Counted from the first letter of the stretch, positions 1-10,282 are shown. The stretch: DNA of 64,000 bases from Hirudinaria manillensis (GCA_034509925.1 CM067529.1:2576001-2640000), one strand, 5' to 3'. Notes: generated from the sequence alone by a model not told the origin. A program made the numbers and translations.

Positions 1-389
1 AGGAGAAAGAGAAAGGTGCATTTGATGCAATGGTGCACAAAAGAAGTAAAGATTGAATTGAACATTATTCTTTTAATAATTTTGTGTCACTTGACTGGAT
101 TTCAGGTTTTTTAATTGTCGTGCATGTACAGTTTCAGCTGTTTAGTTAAGTTAATTTTTTCCAGTCCCAGTGAAGATCCCATGTCTGAGGGACTTCAGGC
201 TATGAGAGGCACTTTTGATTCAACCATTGTTGATTCTTGGGTCAACGATTGTGTGATCATACTGATCACAAGATGTCTTGTTCGAGAAAATAAAATGGTG
301 TCAACCACTTTAAAAAAATAATGATGAGGTTATAATACTAATAATAATAATAACAATAATAATAATACATCCTCTTCGATGACAAAAGT

Positions 390-930
390 CAGTCCCTAGA
401 AAAGAAGGAGCAAGGCATTATGATGAAATTGTAAGCTACTACCCAAAGGTTTAAAGAGGTACTTTAAAAGAAATGATGGGTACCATAAAAATAAATTTTT
501 CTAGGAGAGTACAAAGAAGTTTTACTACCATTTATGTAGACAAAGTGAAACAGTTAATGATCCACACTCTGCTGATAAAATTGAAGAGGAATTCTTAAGA
601 ATGAAATTTAGCACAACACTTAATGTTGGGTAAGAATGATTTGATTAATAACCTCAAAAATATGCCATCTTGGCTAGCCTCTGGTATAACTCTCCCACTC
701 TCAGAAGATGCAAAGCAAAATAATCCCAAAAATTACCAACCTATAACCTGTCTTCCCATGGGCAACAAACTATTTCAGGATTTTTTAACACTACATGAAA
801 ATAGCTGGCTTTCTTTATCTGCAATTGATTACATAGTGATGGCAATGCTAAAACCAGCCGCAGTTAAATATTCATGGCTAGTCACCAAGCCTATGGTTGC
901 TATGAAGTCAATTTCTTTAAGACTTTACTG
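390..930 (+). pseudogene. Degenerate non-LTR retrotransposon RT remnant
   Basis: The plus strand in broken frames resembles the region just before and at the start of a non-LTR reverse transcriptase. Around 505-600 there is a stretch reading like ETVNDPHSADKIEEEF. Around 660-765 the text reads PSWLASGITLPLSEDA and then NPKNYQPITCLP. The order of a tryptophan-containing motif, a GIT-L-L-P-like motif and a NPKNYRPITCL-like motif is typical of RTs of the R2/R4/Dong type. Stops and frameshifts surround it and no catalytic FADD/YADD box is visible, so it is a fossil. Sequence up to about 1250 may belong to it but I cannot assign it. Confidence 0.4.
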
Positions 931-1249
931 AGGCAGGTATGTTGCTTCTGTCTCACAAATGGTGACACATTTGGTTGGTATACCATTGATAGCAAAGCAA
1001 ATATTATGGCATGGCTCCTTGGATGAGGCATTAAATTCACTGAATTTCATGGTTTCAATAACAACTCATTGGAAGACAGCTGAAGAGTGGCTTTTTGTAT
1101 GTGCTCAAAACCTCACTTCAAGCAAAGTGATGGCCAAGACTTTGGCATATTTATTATTCAATTTGTGCAAAGTCTGGGAAGTGGAAGTGAACATACTGAT
1201 CCTTTTGATCCTCAACAACATAGGAACCACTACCAATTGCAAATTTTGA

Positions 1250-2690
1250 ACACGTCCTCTAATTGATTCACGGGTTCTGGAGGCTAGAAAGTTAGAGAAT
1301 TGTGGAATGTTGCATTTAACTTGACCATGGACCACTTTGCAGCACAGGCATAAATTGTGGATAAGATGTTGATGTTCGAGTGTTTTAAGTCCAAGTTGTT
1401 GTAGTCTGCTATGGAATGCTCTGAAACCGGGAATGGATCTTATGAAATATTTTTGTACTCTTTCAATTTTCACCTTAAGCTGCTTAGAATGTGGAAACCA
1501 GACTGGGGAGTAGTATTCAAGGATTGGTCGGACATAGGTGCAATAAGCTCTGGTTAAGACATTTTTGTTTTTCATGTGGAAGCATTTGAGAAGCAATCTC
1601 AATCTTACAAATGCTTTATGGGCAATATTATTGATGTAGGCCTTGTAGGTGAGTCCATTGTCGATGAGGACACCGAGATCCCAGATATTGTAAGATAGAG
1701 GTAAGATTTGTGAAGCAACTGTACAATGACATGGTGGAGTTCTCATACGTGTTGTCTTAATGGAGAGTTGCATGCATTTCTCAGGAGCTAATTGTAATTG
1801 CCATTTGTTGCTCAATAACACCAATTTGTCAAGGTAGTTTGCAGGGAAGAGTTTTGAAGAGGTGATGAATTTGGGTAGAGTTTGATATCATCCGCAAATA
1901 ATTTAAATTTGACCGAGTTTCGGTAAGTGTGTCAGTAACATCATTTATATAAATGAGGAAGAGTGTAGGTCCTAGAACGCTCCCCTGAGGCATGCCACTA
2001 ACTACTTCACCATTATTGGATAGGTGATCATTCACTTTGACTGCCTGAGTTCGATTGGATAAGAATGCCTCAAGCCATGAAAGCAGGTTACCTGAGATGC
2101 CATAAGCTGAAGTTTGGTCAACAGCTTCTGGTGGGACACTGAGTCAAAGGCTTTCTTAAAGTCAAAGTATATGATGTCTGTACCATGGTGCATTGACCAG
2201 CCATTTGTGCACTACATAAGGTTTGTTCATCTGGAGTTCAGGAGATATAAGGTTGTTTGCTTGAAGATGGTTTATGATGTCTTTGTTAATCATTCGTTCC
2301 ATAGCTCAGCAGCAAGAGGATGTCAGCGATATTGGTCAGTAGTCACCGGGGTCAGAGGTGGCACCTTTTTTATGTATGGGGCTTACATGGGCTGATCTCC
2401 AAGTGGTAGTTCGTAAGCAATGAAAGAGAAGCTAAAAAATGTGGGAGAGTGGCAGGCAGAGACCGGCAGCACAGTTTCTAAGGAGTGTTTGTAATTCCAT
2501 CAGGACCAGACAAGAGGGATGGTTTGACACTGCGAAGTGTTTGATAAGTGCGATCAGGAGCAAATGATGTCTGACCGATTTGCTTGTTGGTGCCTGGACA
2601 CATGAGGTGATGCTTGTACTGGGTTATGTTGTTGTGGGTATTTCTGAGCTTTACCAGGATTAAAAGTATAAAGTTATACATTTTTGGAAA
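1250..2690 (-). mobile_element. LINE fragment 1 (CR1/jockey-like RT, decayed)
   Basis: The minus strand encodes pieces of a non-LTR reverse transcriptase in several frames. From high to low coordinates these are a stretch reading INHLQANNLISPEL (about 2230-2290), an FDFKKAFDSVSH motif (about 2130-2165), GMPQGSVLGPTLFLIYINDV (about 1935-1995), and after a frameshift the thumb and C-terminal part with LAPEKC, DLGVLID and RPILEYYSPVW. The same order is seen in the better copy at 7143-8072. The catalytic FADD box is disrupted here. The 5' end and endonuclease are missing. It is dead. Confidence 0.75.
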
Positions 2691-2699
2691 GATCCTTTC

Positions 2700-3850
2700 A
2701 AGATGAATTCATTTATCTCGTCTTGAAACCTCAGGGATAGGCCATAAAATCAGCATTAATTGTTTTTTCATTGACTTCAAAATGTTCCTGATTTTTCATA
2801 TCTCCAACACATACCAACATTCATTAGAGTGTCTACACATTTCTATCTCAAGCGGCTGATTTTCAATAAACCCAAACGTGAAACTACGTTATGTATCAGA
2901 TATCACATTCGCAGGTTATAATGGAGGGATGTCTAGGGTTAGATGGCAATGGTTACCCTTATTCTCTCAGAACCGATTTTAATAATATCCAGCCTATATA
3001 AAAACTTGGATCGTATAGTAAAATAGTTCCAAAATTTTGATCACCTCAGACGTGGTAGTTTTCCGATTCGATTCTAGATGCATATCATATGAGTTTCAAC
3101 TCCACTTGATATTTTCATACATTGTAGAGTTTGGAATCTACAAAAAAAATGTTCATTATTTCATTCATCAAACTTAACATTAATCGACAACACATACCAC
3201 AGCCCACCAAGCAATAAAAATGGCAATGACTCACCGAAGGCCCAACAGAAGCTGTAGGCCCAGCAAGTCAGAGAACCAATCAGAAGGCGGAGAGAGTCTA
3301 AATATAAAGATTAAATTTACATAAAATAATGGTGAAATATTGAGTTGACATTTTAATTAACAAAATATTAAAAATCTTAATTGCAATTTTAAAATACCTT
3401 TTTGTTAGGTATTATTTAACTTATTATGTGGGCGATCAAATCTTACAATCTTTTCTTTTGATTACTTGCCCAAGTCCAAATGAGCTGAAATTAGGCAAAC
3501 TTCCGTCTTTCGCGTGATTCAGTCATTAATTTTAATTGTGAATGAGCTTTAACGCTTAAATTTGAAAAATTCACATTCAAAAATTTGAATTTAATTTTCT
3601 CTTGATTCTTGATGTATAAATGAACTGAACTTTGCCGATCTTTTTGGTGATGTTACATGAATAAATTCATAAATTTCGTTAAATTTTAAAATGAATACGT
3701 ACCTACCATGCCACGATAAATATTAAACACTTCTGCCATCTATGGACTACGAAATAACTAGTTTACAGAATAACTTCTTATGCGCAATTTTTTGTAAACT
3801 CGCGACCAATTTTAGTTTTTTTTTAAATTTATTTACCTTTCAATGAAACT
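2700..3850. other. Non-coding AT-rich DNA, nothing recognised
   Basis: No ORF of note, RNA gene or clear repeat was seen here. The left part may still be LINE debris. Confidence 0.4.
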
Positions 3851-3882
3851 ATGGTCGGGATTTAATGCGTACACTTTTTATT

Positions 3883-4380
3883 AATTAATTATCGTGGTAA
3901 AACCTGACAAGTCACCTCCCCCCTTATGCATAATTATCTAAGCCCCTCCCACCTATGGCGCCGGCTAATCCCGAAGGACCTAATATTTGAGAGGACGTTA
4001 TGACTGTTACGGACATACTATCCTATGTAAATAAAAAACATGCACAAATTTTATTTTCGTTGTAAATTGTAACTTTGTGATGTGAGGAACTTGTTAATAC
4101 CGTTTAAGTTTAAAAAAATGTGAGGAACTTAAGTATCTCGTTAAATCACGTGGGCGGGACTAGTTATTTACACATCATACTTAGCGGAATTCCTTTCCAT
4201 TTAAGTAAGTTCAAAAAATTTTATTTCAATAAGTTCATAACGAACTTAAGAGATATATTAGTATCTCATTAAATCCCGTGGGCGGGACTAATTATGCAAA
4301 TTTTAACAAGGAGGAAGGAGCTTGGATAATTATGCATATGGAAATGACTTGTACGGTTTTACCAATTATCGTTAAACAAT
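3883..4380. repeat. Imperfect inverted repeat, MITE-like
   Basis: A left arm near 3883-3955 contains an ATTATCG-GGTAAAACC block, then CAAGTCA, then TGCATAATTATC and AAGC-CCT-CC. It reappears as its reverse complement near 4305-4378 in the same order. The interior holds two direct copies of a GTGGGCGGGACTA block (about 4150 and 4269). The arms are diverged and I see no transposase, so this is probably an old non-autonomous DNA element. Weaker similarity may extend the arms outwards to about 3855 and 4435. Confidence 0.5.
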
Positions 4381-4637
4381 GGATGAAAACAAAAATAAAA
4401 AGGTTTAAATAAACCGATGATAATCCCGAACGGTTGTACCCTTATTTTTGCTCAAAATACCGGAGCAAGCATTTGCCTGCCTATCATTAAATATTCATCT
4501 CCGCTGTTCAAGAAAAAATAATTGATTTACAAAAACTCTAACCCTTCTGTTTATTTTCTGATCCACTTTGTTCCGGGCTCGTATGACACTTGCATCATAA
4601 ACAAAGTGCATGAACCCGGACTCAGGAAATCACTTGC

Positions 4638-5112
4638 CGTAACTCAAAACGCAGCAGTTCCACTGAACCAATTTTAAAAATAAATCCATCAAGCTAATCA
4701 GGAAACCTTTACAATGTGAATTTTTTAAATTTTCTTGAAACTCCATCTATTTAGTTTATTGAACCAAAACGCTGTGGACCCCTCCCCGCACTTGTTGAGT
4801 CAACTTGGAACTCAAAACGCAGCAGCTCCATTGAATCAATTTTAAAAGTCATCAAACGAACCATGAAACTGTCCTCTATAATTTTGTATTTTTAATTTAA
4901 AAATTAAAGAATTCGTAATTTTTAAATTTTCTTGTAACTCTATCTAGTTCATGTGGCCCAAAACACCTCCTTCTTGTGAGCCGGCAGAATAAAAGTCAAG
5001 GAAAAATCGCTAGCCGGTGAAAATTGTAACTTTAAACTAAGCAGTTCAACTGAACCAATAAATGAAATAAATATGTCAAATGAATTAGGAAACTAACCTC
5101 TATAATTTATAG
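4638..5112. repeat. Degenerate tandem repeat, about 170-200 bp unit, three units
   Basis: Three successive units begin with an AACTCAAAACGCAGCAG-like block followed by TCCA(C/T)TGAA-CAATTTTA, at about 4638, 4808 and 5027. Each unit then carries a TTTAAATTTTCTTG(A/T)AACTC block and a GACC/GGCCCAAAAC-like block. The third unit is interrupted at 5112 by the LTR element and resumes at 6904 with TTTTAAATTTCCTGTAACTC, ending near 6970. Confidence 0.65.
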
Positions 5113-5409
5113 TGTAATAACCCAGGGTCCTCAAACTAATTATAGAAGGGCAGGTTTATTGAAAGTTGTCAGATGGCTTGGAAGATGTAAAATGCTTAAT
5201 TGATTAAGTCTTGAAATCTGCTGTTTCTATTACTCTCGCTCTACTTTCCGATATAAATCCATTTGTCAAAGGTACATAACCAAAGAGTCTGAATAGCACC
5301 AATTTAATTCTCAAATTATATTGCCACTAAATTTAATTAATTATTAAAATAATTAATCGGCAATATAATTTTAAATATTATTCAATTTATTGGATCTAGG
5401 GATCCAACA
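5113..5409 (-). repeat. 3' LTR of the SAP element
   Basis: This is the downstream LTR in element sense, 297 bp. It contains the stop codon region of the internal ORF and a strong AT-rich hairpin (5313-5371). Confidence 0.93.
5313..5371. repeat. Hairpin inside the LTR
   Basis: Perfect 13-bp arms AAATTATATTGCC (5313-5325) and GGCAATATAATTT (5359-5371) enclose a second AT-rich palindromic stretch. The same structure is present in the other LTR and, slightly decayed, in the solo LTR at 8241-8539. Confidence 0.8.
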
Positions 5410-6525
5410 CTGCCCCCTCCTTAAATCTGTTCGTCCCGAACAGACATCTATTCCCATTTTCATTTTTACTCTCGGAATAGGATCCGATCTTCCAAAAATC
5501 TCATGGCTGCAAATCCCAGATCCATTTGCTTTGTCATCTTCTGGGATTTCTGTCTCCTCCCTTTTACTTCTGCGTCCCGCAAGTTTCAGCCGCGGAACAT
5601 CGCCATTTCTATGCACACTCTCCTGCTCCACGATGTCGCCAGATCCCAGACTCTCCTCAGGATCACCTGCTCCACTTTCCATGCTAGGCACTCTCCTGAA
5701 ATCCCGAGCACTCCCTTCTGTTATTTCCAATGGAGCCGAAACATCCGCTGGTAAATCCATAGGCTGTTCTGTAGACTCTACTTGTTCCACCATCAAATCC
5801 GTGTGCTCCACCGGCAACTCCACGTGACTCATCAGTAACTCCTCGAGCTGCACCAACAACTCCACATGATCCACCGGCAATCCCACAGGCTCCTCCGAAA
5901 GCCCCACTTGCTCCACTAAAACCTCCGTGAGCTCTCTGGGCCCTGCTGACGACTCGACCTGATCTGGTAACTCTATGGGCTCCAACGTCGAGTTCCCTAA
6001 GTCTGCCATCACGCACATAGCTTCTGGAGACACACACGCACTGTGGTTGGTTGTGCCCTCTAATGACTCCATCCCAACGCTGCCAGAAACGGTACCTGGA
6101 ACAACGGACATGATTTGTTCCTCGTTGGTAACCTTTTTGCAGAGTTCCTCTCCTTGTTCTTCGCAAGATGGAAGCACCACTTTGCTCTCCTCAAAAGAAC
6201 CAACAGGACTCTTCTCGGCAGAGTCTTCACCCGAAGCCAACGAGACATCCTGGCATGGAACCGCTCTGTTTTTCAAATCACCCCTAATACTCCTAATACA
6301 TTCCCTCATCTCATCTACGGACTTTTTCATAAAATCAAGAAATTCATCCATCTTTTTATGGGATGGATTCTCGAATTCGTATTCCTCTGGGTCATGGCCA
6401 TTCTCTGTCAGCCATGTCCCAAGTCGCTCTCGTATCTCAGCTTTCGTGCCTTTCCAATCCAGGCCACGCTCTCTCAATTCTTGTCTCAATCGAGGCACGT
6501 ACAATTCATCCAAGTACTTCGGCAT
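5371..6525 (-). CDS. SAP-domain protein of the LTR element (gag-like or accessory)
   Basis: This 384-residue ORF starts with ATG 62 nt inside the primer-binding site and ends within the 3' LTR. Residues about 4-41 match a SAP motif: LDELYVPRLRQELRERGL, then GTKAEIRERL. SAP folds are DNA-binding helix pairs (family knowledge). A charged helical stretch follows (about 55-85, MDEFLDFMKKSVDEM). The middle (about 190-270) is acidic and shows short tandem repeats of a V-E-L-P-V-E pattern. The C-terminal part is basic and hydrophilic. No CCHC knuckle, protease DSG/DTG, RT YADD or integrase motif is seen. The coding strand overlaps the polypurine tract near the C-terminus. It may replace gag or serve as a chromatin tether; neither is shown by the sequence. 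Confidence 0.75.
   Translation of the reverse strand: MPKYLDELYVPRLRQELRERGLDWKGTKAEIRERLGTWLTENGHDPEEYEFENPSHKKMDEFLDFMKKSVDEMRECIRSIRGDLKNRAVPCQDVSLASGEDSAEKSPVGSFEESKVVLPSCEEQGEELCKKVTNEEQIMSVVPGTVSGSVGMESLEGTTNHSACVSPEAMCVMADLGNSTLEPIELPDQVESSAGPRELTEVLVEQVGLSEEPVGLPVDHVELLVQLEELLMSHVELPVEHTDLMVEQVESTEQPMDLPADVSAPLEITEGSARDFRRVPSMESGAGDPEESLGSGDIVEQESVHRNGDVPRLKLAGRRSKREETEIPEDDKANGSGICSHEIFGRSDPIPRVKMKMGIDVCSGRTDLRRGQCWIPRSNKLNNI
5410..5422 (-). other. Polypurine tract
   Basis: The minus strand reads AAGGAGGGGGCAG immediately before the 3' LTR start TGTTGG. This is the expected plus-strand priming site of an LTR retrotransposon. Confidence 0.8.
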
Positions 6526-6587
6526 CGTTCACTTTTCAACTAAACAAGCTTCTACTTTAGTTACTTTTGGATACCCTTTAACTCTAA

Positions 6588-6605
6588 ATCCCACTCCTGA
6601 CACCA
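6588..6605 (-). other. Primer-binding site, tRNA-Leu type
   Basis: Read on the minus strand, TGGTGTCAGGAGTGGGAT starts one base inside the 5' LTR. It is complementary to the 3' end of a typical animal tRNA-Leu (ATCCCACTCCTGACA plus CCA). The match is from known tRNA-Leu sequences and was not checked against this genome. Confidence 0.85.
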
Positions 6606-6606
6606 A

Positions 6607-6903
6607 TGTAATAACCCAGGGTCCTCAAACTAATTATAGAAGGGCAGGTTTATTGAAAGTTGTCAGATGCCTTGGAAGATGTAAAATGCTTAATTGATTA
6701 AGTCTTGAAATCTGCTGTTTCTATTACTCTCGCTCTACTTTCCGATATAAATCCATTTGTCAAAGGTACATAACCAAAGAGTCTGAATAGCACCAATTTA
6801 ATTCTCAAATTATATTGCCACTAAATTTAATTAATTATTAAAATAATTAATCGGCAATATAATTTTAAATATTATTCAATTTATTGGATCTAGGGATCCA
6901 ACA
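6607..6903 (-). repeat. 5' LTR of the SAP element
   Basis: This is the upstream LTR in the element's own (minus) sense. It begins TGTTGGATCC and ends GGTTATTACA when read on the minus strand. It is identical to the other LTR except for a G/C difference in the CAGATG(G/C)CTTGG block. Confidence 0.93.
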
Positions 6904-7029
6904 ATAGTTTTAAATTTCCTGTAACTCCATTTATTAATTTCATTTGACCCAAAATGTTTCTTCATAGGACGCGCCCGCTGATAACGGCCATTATTCAAAT
7001 AGTTTAAATTTCAAATCTTAATATCCCGC

Positions 7030-8166
7030 GTATATTTATTTATTTATTTATTTCTCAACAAATTGAAGGGTCATCCAATGACCACTAACACAAATTTGAA
7101 TAAGTACAGCAGATTGTGCGTAAATAAAGTGCAGAAGCAAGCTTAAATTGATAGGTATTTGTTAAAGTCAGTAGTCGAGATGCAGGATTTAAATCGGGAT
7201 AAAGTTGAGGAGTTTATTATATCAAGGGGTAAGGAGTTCCAGGGCTTGATGATCCGGTTGGTGAAAAAGTTCTGCCTGTGACTGGTGAGACACTTCTCTT
7301 GGCGTAGACGAAGGGGATGACCACGGGTTCTGGAAGCTAGAAATATAGGGAACTCTGGAATCTTGCATATAGTATGGCCGTGGATTATTTTGTAGCATAA
7401 GCATAAGTCACAGATGAGGCGACGATGTTCGAGTGTTTTGAGTCCGAGTTGTTTTAGTCTGTTAGGGTAGGGCAGAGCTCTGAGACCAGGAATCATTCTT
7501 GTGAAATATTTTTGCACCTTTTCTATTTTCGTTTTAAGCTGTTTGGTGTGTGGGTTCCATATTGGGGAGCAGTATTCGAGAATCGGCCGGACGAAGGAGC
7601 AGTATGCTTTGGTTAAAATGTTTTTGTTCCTGGTGCGAAAGCATTTGGAAATCAAACGTAACCTCACAAATGCTTTGTGGACAATATTGCTGATGTGTGC
7701 CTTGTAAGTAAGTTTGTCGTCGATGAGGACTCCGAGATCCCGGGTAGTTTCTAATAGAGGTACTGTTTGTGATGCAATTGTATAATGTCTAGGTGGAGTC
7801 CTGGTACGAGCTGATCTGACAGAGATTTGGATGCATTTCTCCGGAGCAAGCTGTAGTTGCCACCTGTTGCTCCATGACACCAACTTATTAATAGCAGACT
7901 GCAGGGAGGAACTTTGAGTGAGTGGTGATGCTGAGTACAGTTTGATATCATCAGCAAATAGTTTTGATTTGACGTAGTTATCGTTAAGCGTATCGGTAAC
8001 ATCGTTAATGTATATAAGGAAAAGTGTAGGTCCAAGCACACTCCCCTGAGGCACGCCACTAATCACGTCCATTTCATTGGAAAGGTGGCCATTAATTTTT
8101 ACTGACTGGGTTCGGTTGGATAAGAAAGCTTCAAGCCATAAAAGTAGATTGCCTGAGATGCCATAT
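7030..8166 (-). mobile_element. LINE fragment 2 (CR1/jockey-like), 5'-truncated
   Basis: This holds the C-terminal half of a non-LTR retrotransposon on the minus strand. It ends at 7030 in element sense with about five AAATA-like repeats (TAAATA at 7026-7052), a usual tail for this kind of LINE. The 5' boundary near 8166 is abrupt, as expected for incomplete reverse transcription. It is the same family as the fragment at 1250-2690, but less decayed. Confidence 0.85.
7143..8072 (-). CDS. Partial non-LTR reverse transcriptase (C-terminal half)
   Basis: This open stretch of 309 codons covers RT motifs from block B onward: GVPQGSVLGPTLFLIYINDV at the start, the catalytic FADDIKLYS box (about residues 40-48), a LAPEKC segment, DLGVLIDDKLTYKAH, and the thumb/connection region with RPILEYCSPIW and RLKQLGLKTLEHRR. 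Upstream codons continue in frame only for a short distance, as far as LINE-like text up to about 8166. Endonuclease and RT fingers are missing, so it is inactive although the remaining frame is clean, which suggests a fairly young insertion. The family is judged from motif order, not from a search. Confidence 0.85.
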   Translation of the reverse strand: MDVISGVPQGSVLGPTLFLIYINDVTDTLNDNYVKSKLFADDIKLYSASPLTQSSSLQSAINKLVSWSNRWQLQLAPEKCIQISVRSARTRTPPRHYTIASQTVPLLETTRDLGVLIDDKLTYKAHISNIVHKAFVRLRLISKCFRTRNKNILTKAYCSFVRPILEYCSPIWNPHTKQLKTKIEKVQKYFTRMIPGLRALPYPNRLKQLGLKTLEHRRLICDLCLCYKIIHGHTICKIPEFPIFLASRTRGHPLRLRQEKCLTSHRQNFFTNRIIKPWNSLPLDIINSSTLSRFKSCISTTDFNKYLSI

Positions 8167-8240
8167 CAGTGACCATTGCAAGGGAAGCTTATCCTTTTTT
8201 CTACTTGGAATCTTGAGACTGATTTTTGAGTTATATATAT

Positions 8241-8539
8241 TGTTTGATCCCTAGATCCAATAAATTGAATAATAATTAAAATTATATTGCCGATTAATTA
8301 ATTTAATAATTAATTAAATTTAGTGGCAATATAATTTGAAAATTAATTAATTGGTGCTATTCAGACTCTTTGGTTATGTACCTTGACAAATGGATTTATC
8401 TCGGAAAGTAGAGCGAGAATTAGAGAACAGCAGATTTCAAGACTTAGACATTTGAAGCATCGTGCATCTTCCAAGCCATCTGACAACTTTCAATAAACCT
8501 GACCTTCTATAATTAGTTTGAGGACCCCGGGTTATTACA
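8241..8539 (+). mobile_element. Solo LTR of the SAP-element family
   Basis: This is a complete LTR in the orientation opposite to the 5113-6903 element: it begins TGTTTGATCC and ends GGTTATTACA. It is flanked by a 4-bp target duplication ATAT (8237-8240 and 8540-8543). No interior follows, so it most likely arose by LTR-LTR recombination. It is more diverged than the paired LTRs, hence older. Confidence 0.88.
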
Positions 8540-8714
8540 ATATTTCTATAATATTTTTCTATAACTGATATGGACGTGATATTACAAGCACTGTAATCTT
8601 CAGAGCTTTCCTCGCAACACATAAACTTGGCACAAATGCTAAAAATAAATAAATTTCTAACAATTGGAAGGTAAAAAGTTTTATTTTACATGGTTATTCA
8701 ATTTCAATTTTGTT

Positions 8715-9100
8715 TCCAGCCTCTATGATACCGGAGCCATAAGCTCTGACACTGCTTCATCACAACTTCAATGCTGAACTTCCATCGGGTGAATTTGTTC
8801 AAATTTTGAACGTTGGTTCTCATTGGGTCACCATCTCCAATATCAATTGCGAGCCGGACGAGGTGTGTTTGTTTGATAGCTTAAATTTTGCTATCAACGA
8901 ACAAGCTCAAAGGTCCATAGCTTATAAGGCTAGAAATTGTATTCGAGATAAGGAAATAAAAATTATCCGGAGGGGGTCCAGCAGCAAACTGGGTTTGATG
9001 ACTTCGGCCCTATGGCCATTGCCTATGCATATTCATTGTGTTTAGGTTTTGACCCTAGATGCTGCAGTTACATTTAGGATGATCTGAGGAAGGCCGTAGT
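8715..9100 (+). pseudogene. Relic of a C48/Ulp1-like protease domain
   Basis: The plus strand reads LPSGEFVQILNVGSHWVTIS, then EPDEVCLFDSL, in one frame. After a frameshift near 8970 it reads QQTGFDDFGPMAIAYAYSLC in another. This order (GxHWVT, then a DSL/D aspartate, then a Q...DCG-AIA segment) is typical of Ulp1-like cysteine proteases often carried by transposons. Here the segment that should contain the catalytic Cys reads DDFG, and a stop follows, so the copy is dead. Only the domain core is recognisable. Confidence 0.55.
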
Positions 9101-9109
9101 GAGGTCCTT

Positions 9110-9690
9110 CAAAGAAGAGAAATCATACCGATCATGAGAATGAACGTAACAATTTTGATAGCAATGCACTTGATTTAACCAATCATATTTAAACTAACAT
9201 GTTCCAAAATCTAAAGGATCGTCCAACTAACTATCTATGTCTAGTTGTGGTGCCGTAGGGTCCTATCAATGTTTATCTAACCCATGAAGTTAAGGACACA
9301 TTTCCAGTCGGGGGAAGTAATTAAGAGACGACACATTGTGTTTTTTTAGATTTGATAGAGTTAATACTTTCCAGGACTTGTTGGAGGGATGATTAAGGAA
9401 AGTGATGGAACATTACATGGAATTTGATTGGTCGAATGGGCAAAGTTGACTGGGAGTGTAGTTAGGAATGAGAGTGAATGTCAAGAATTTATGTGAGAAT
9501 TGCGAGTTGGAGTGAAGATTAGCAAATGTCAGCTCAGAAACGCAAGCGAACGGTTAGCCGATCTATTTCAAGAAGCGCTACATCACGATCAAGACAGTGC
9601 AGGGTGAAACTAAAGCGATGGTCGCAAGTCTGGTGTGATGCAAGCGTGCGATCGGCTAGACAACAAGATCTTACAAAATGAGATGCAATT
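9110..9690. other. Non-coding, nothing recognised
   Basis: No credible ORF or repeat was identified here. Confidence 0.3.
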
Positions 9691-9863
9691 GCCAACTATT
9701 GTTAGAGCTTTAGACTGAGCTGATGGGTAACTTGAGAAAATAAAGCCGTTTTTATTTGATAAAATAAAGTCATTTTTACAAACCCTCGTTACTATGGCAC
9801 CATCGCTACTATGACACTTTTTCTCGGTCCCGAAGGGTGGCATAGTTGCGAGACTTGACTGTA
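9690..9863. mobile_element. Terminal part of a pogo/Tigger-like DNA transposon
   Basis: Read on the minus strand, the end is TACAGTCAAGTCTCGCAACT, then GCCACCCTTCGGGACCGAG, then a second gapped copy of the CATAGTAGCGA / CATAGTAACGAGGG motif. The CAGTCAA-TCTCG terminus, the GGGACCGA block and the TA at the tip are characteristic of pogo/Tigger terminal inverted repeats. The matching other end and a transposase were not found, so this is a fragment. Confidence 0.5.
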
Positions 9864-10109
9864 TATATTATTTTTTATCTATTCGAGAACTCCGTGGAAA
9901 GTGTTTCTTCCTGGCCACTACGAAAATGCATCCTTAAATCTTCAAAATTAAACATAATTTTATTTCATTATTTTAAATAGATCTTGATGAAATGACCATA
10001 TTAATTATCTCAACTCAATATTTTTCAGACAATTAATGAGTGGGCTAAGAATCCAGTGGAATCTTCCTGCTGCACTGGAGTTACGTGGTAAACTTTAACC
10101 CTTGGATGC

Positions 10110-10282
10110 CTCTTACTCTCGCTCTGCTTTTCTAGATTACTCTATTTGTCGAGGTTCACAACCAAAGACTCAGTACCCTGACTGAATAGTACAAAGACTG
10201 AATAGTACCCTGAACATTAATTAATTATTAAATTAATTAATTAGCAATATTATTTTAATTATCTGGATCCAGGGATCCAACA
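10110..10282 (-). repeat. LTR fragment, SAP-element family
   Basis: It aligns by eye with the right two thirds of the 5113-5409 LTR, from the CTTACTCTCGCTCTGCTTT block through ACAACCAAAGA to GGATCCAGGGATCCAACA. It is truncated on its left. An internal short duplication around CTGAATAGTAC is present. Confidence 0.75.

Larger units (their letters stand above)
5113..6903 (-). mobile_element. Compact non-autonomous LTR retrotransposon with SAP-domain ORF
   Basis: Two 297-bp direct repeats, each TG...CA, flank a 1.2-kb interior. They differ at only about one base, so the insertion is recent. A 4-bp target-site duplication ATAG lies at 5109-5112 and 6904-6907. In the minus-strand sense there is an 18-nt primer-binding site just inside the 5' LTR and a polypurine tract just before the 3' LTR. 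The single long ORF (6525 to 5371) has no protease, RT, RNase H or integrase, so movement would need enzymes from a partner element. The element sits inside a small tandem repeat. Related LTRs occur at 8241-8539 and as fragments near 10.2, 10.6, 14.7 and 24.4 kb. Confidence 0.93.

Noticed and set aside
5390..6697. Long plus-strand frames opposite the SAP ORF
   Set aside because: The minus frame has a SAP motif, an ATG just inside the PBS and agrees with PBS/PPT orientation; the plus frames are shadows.
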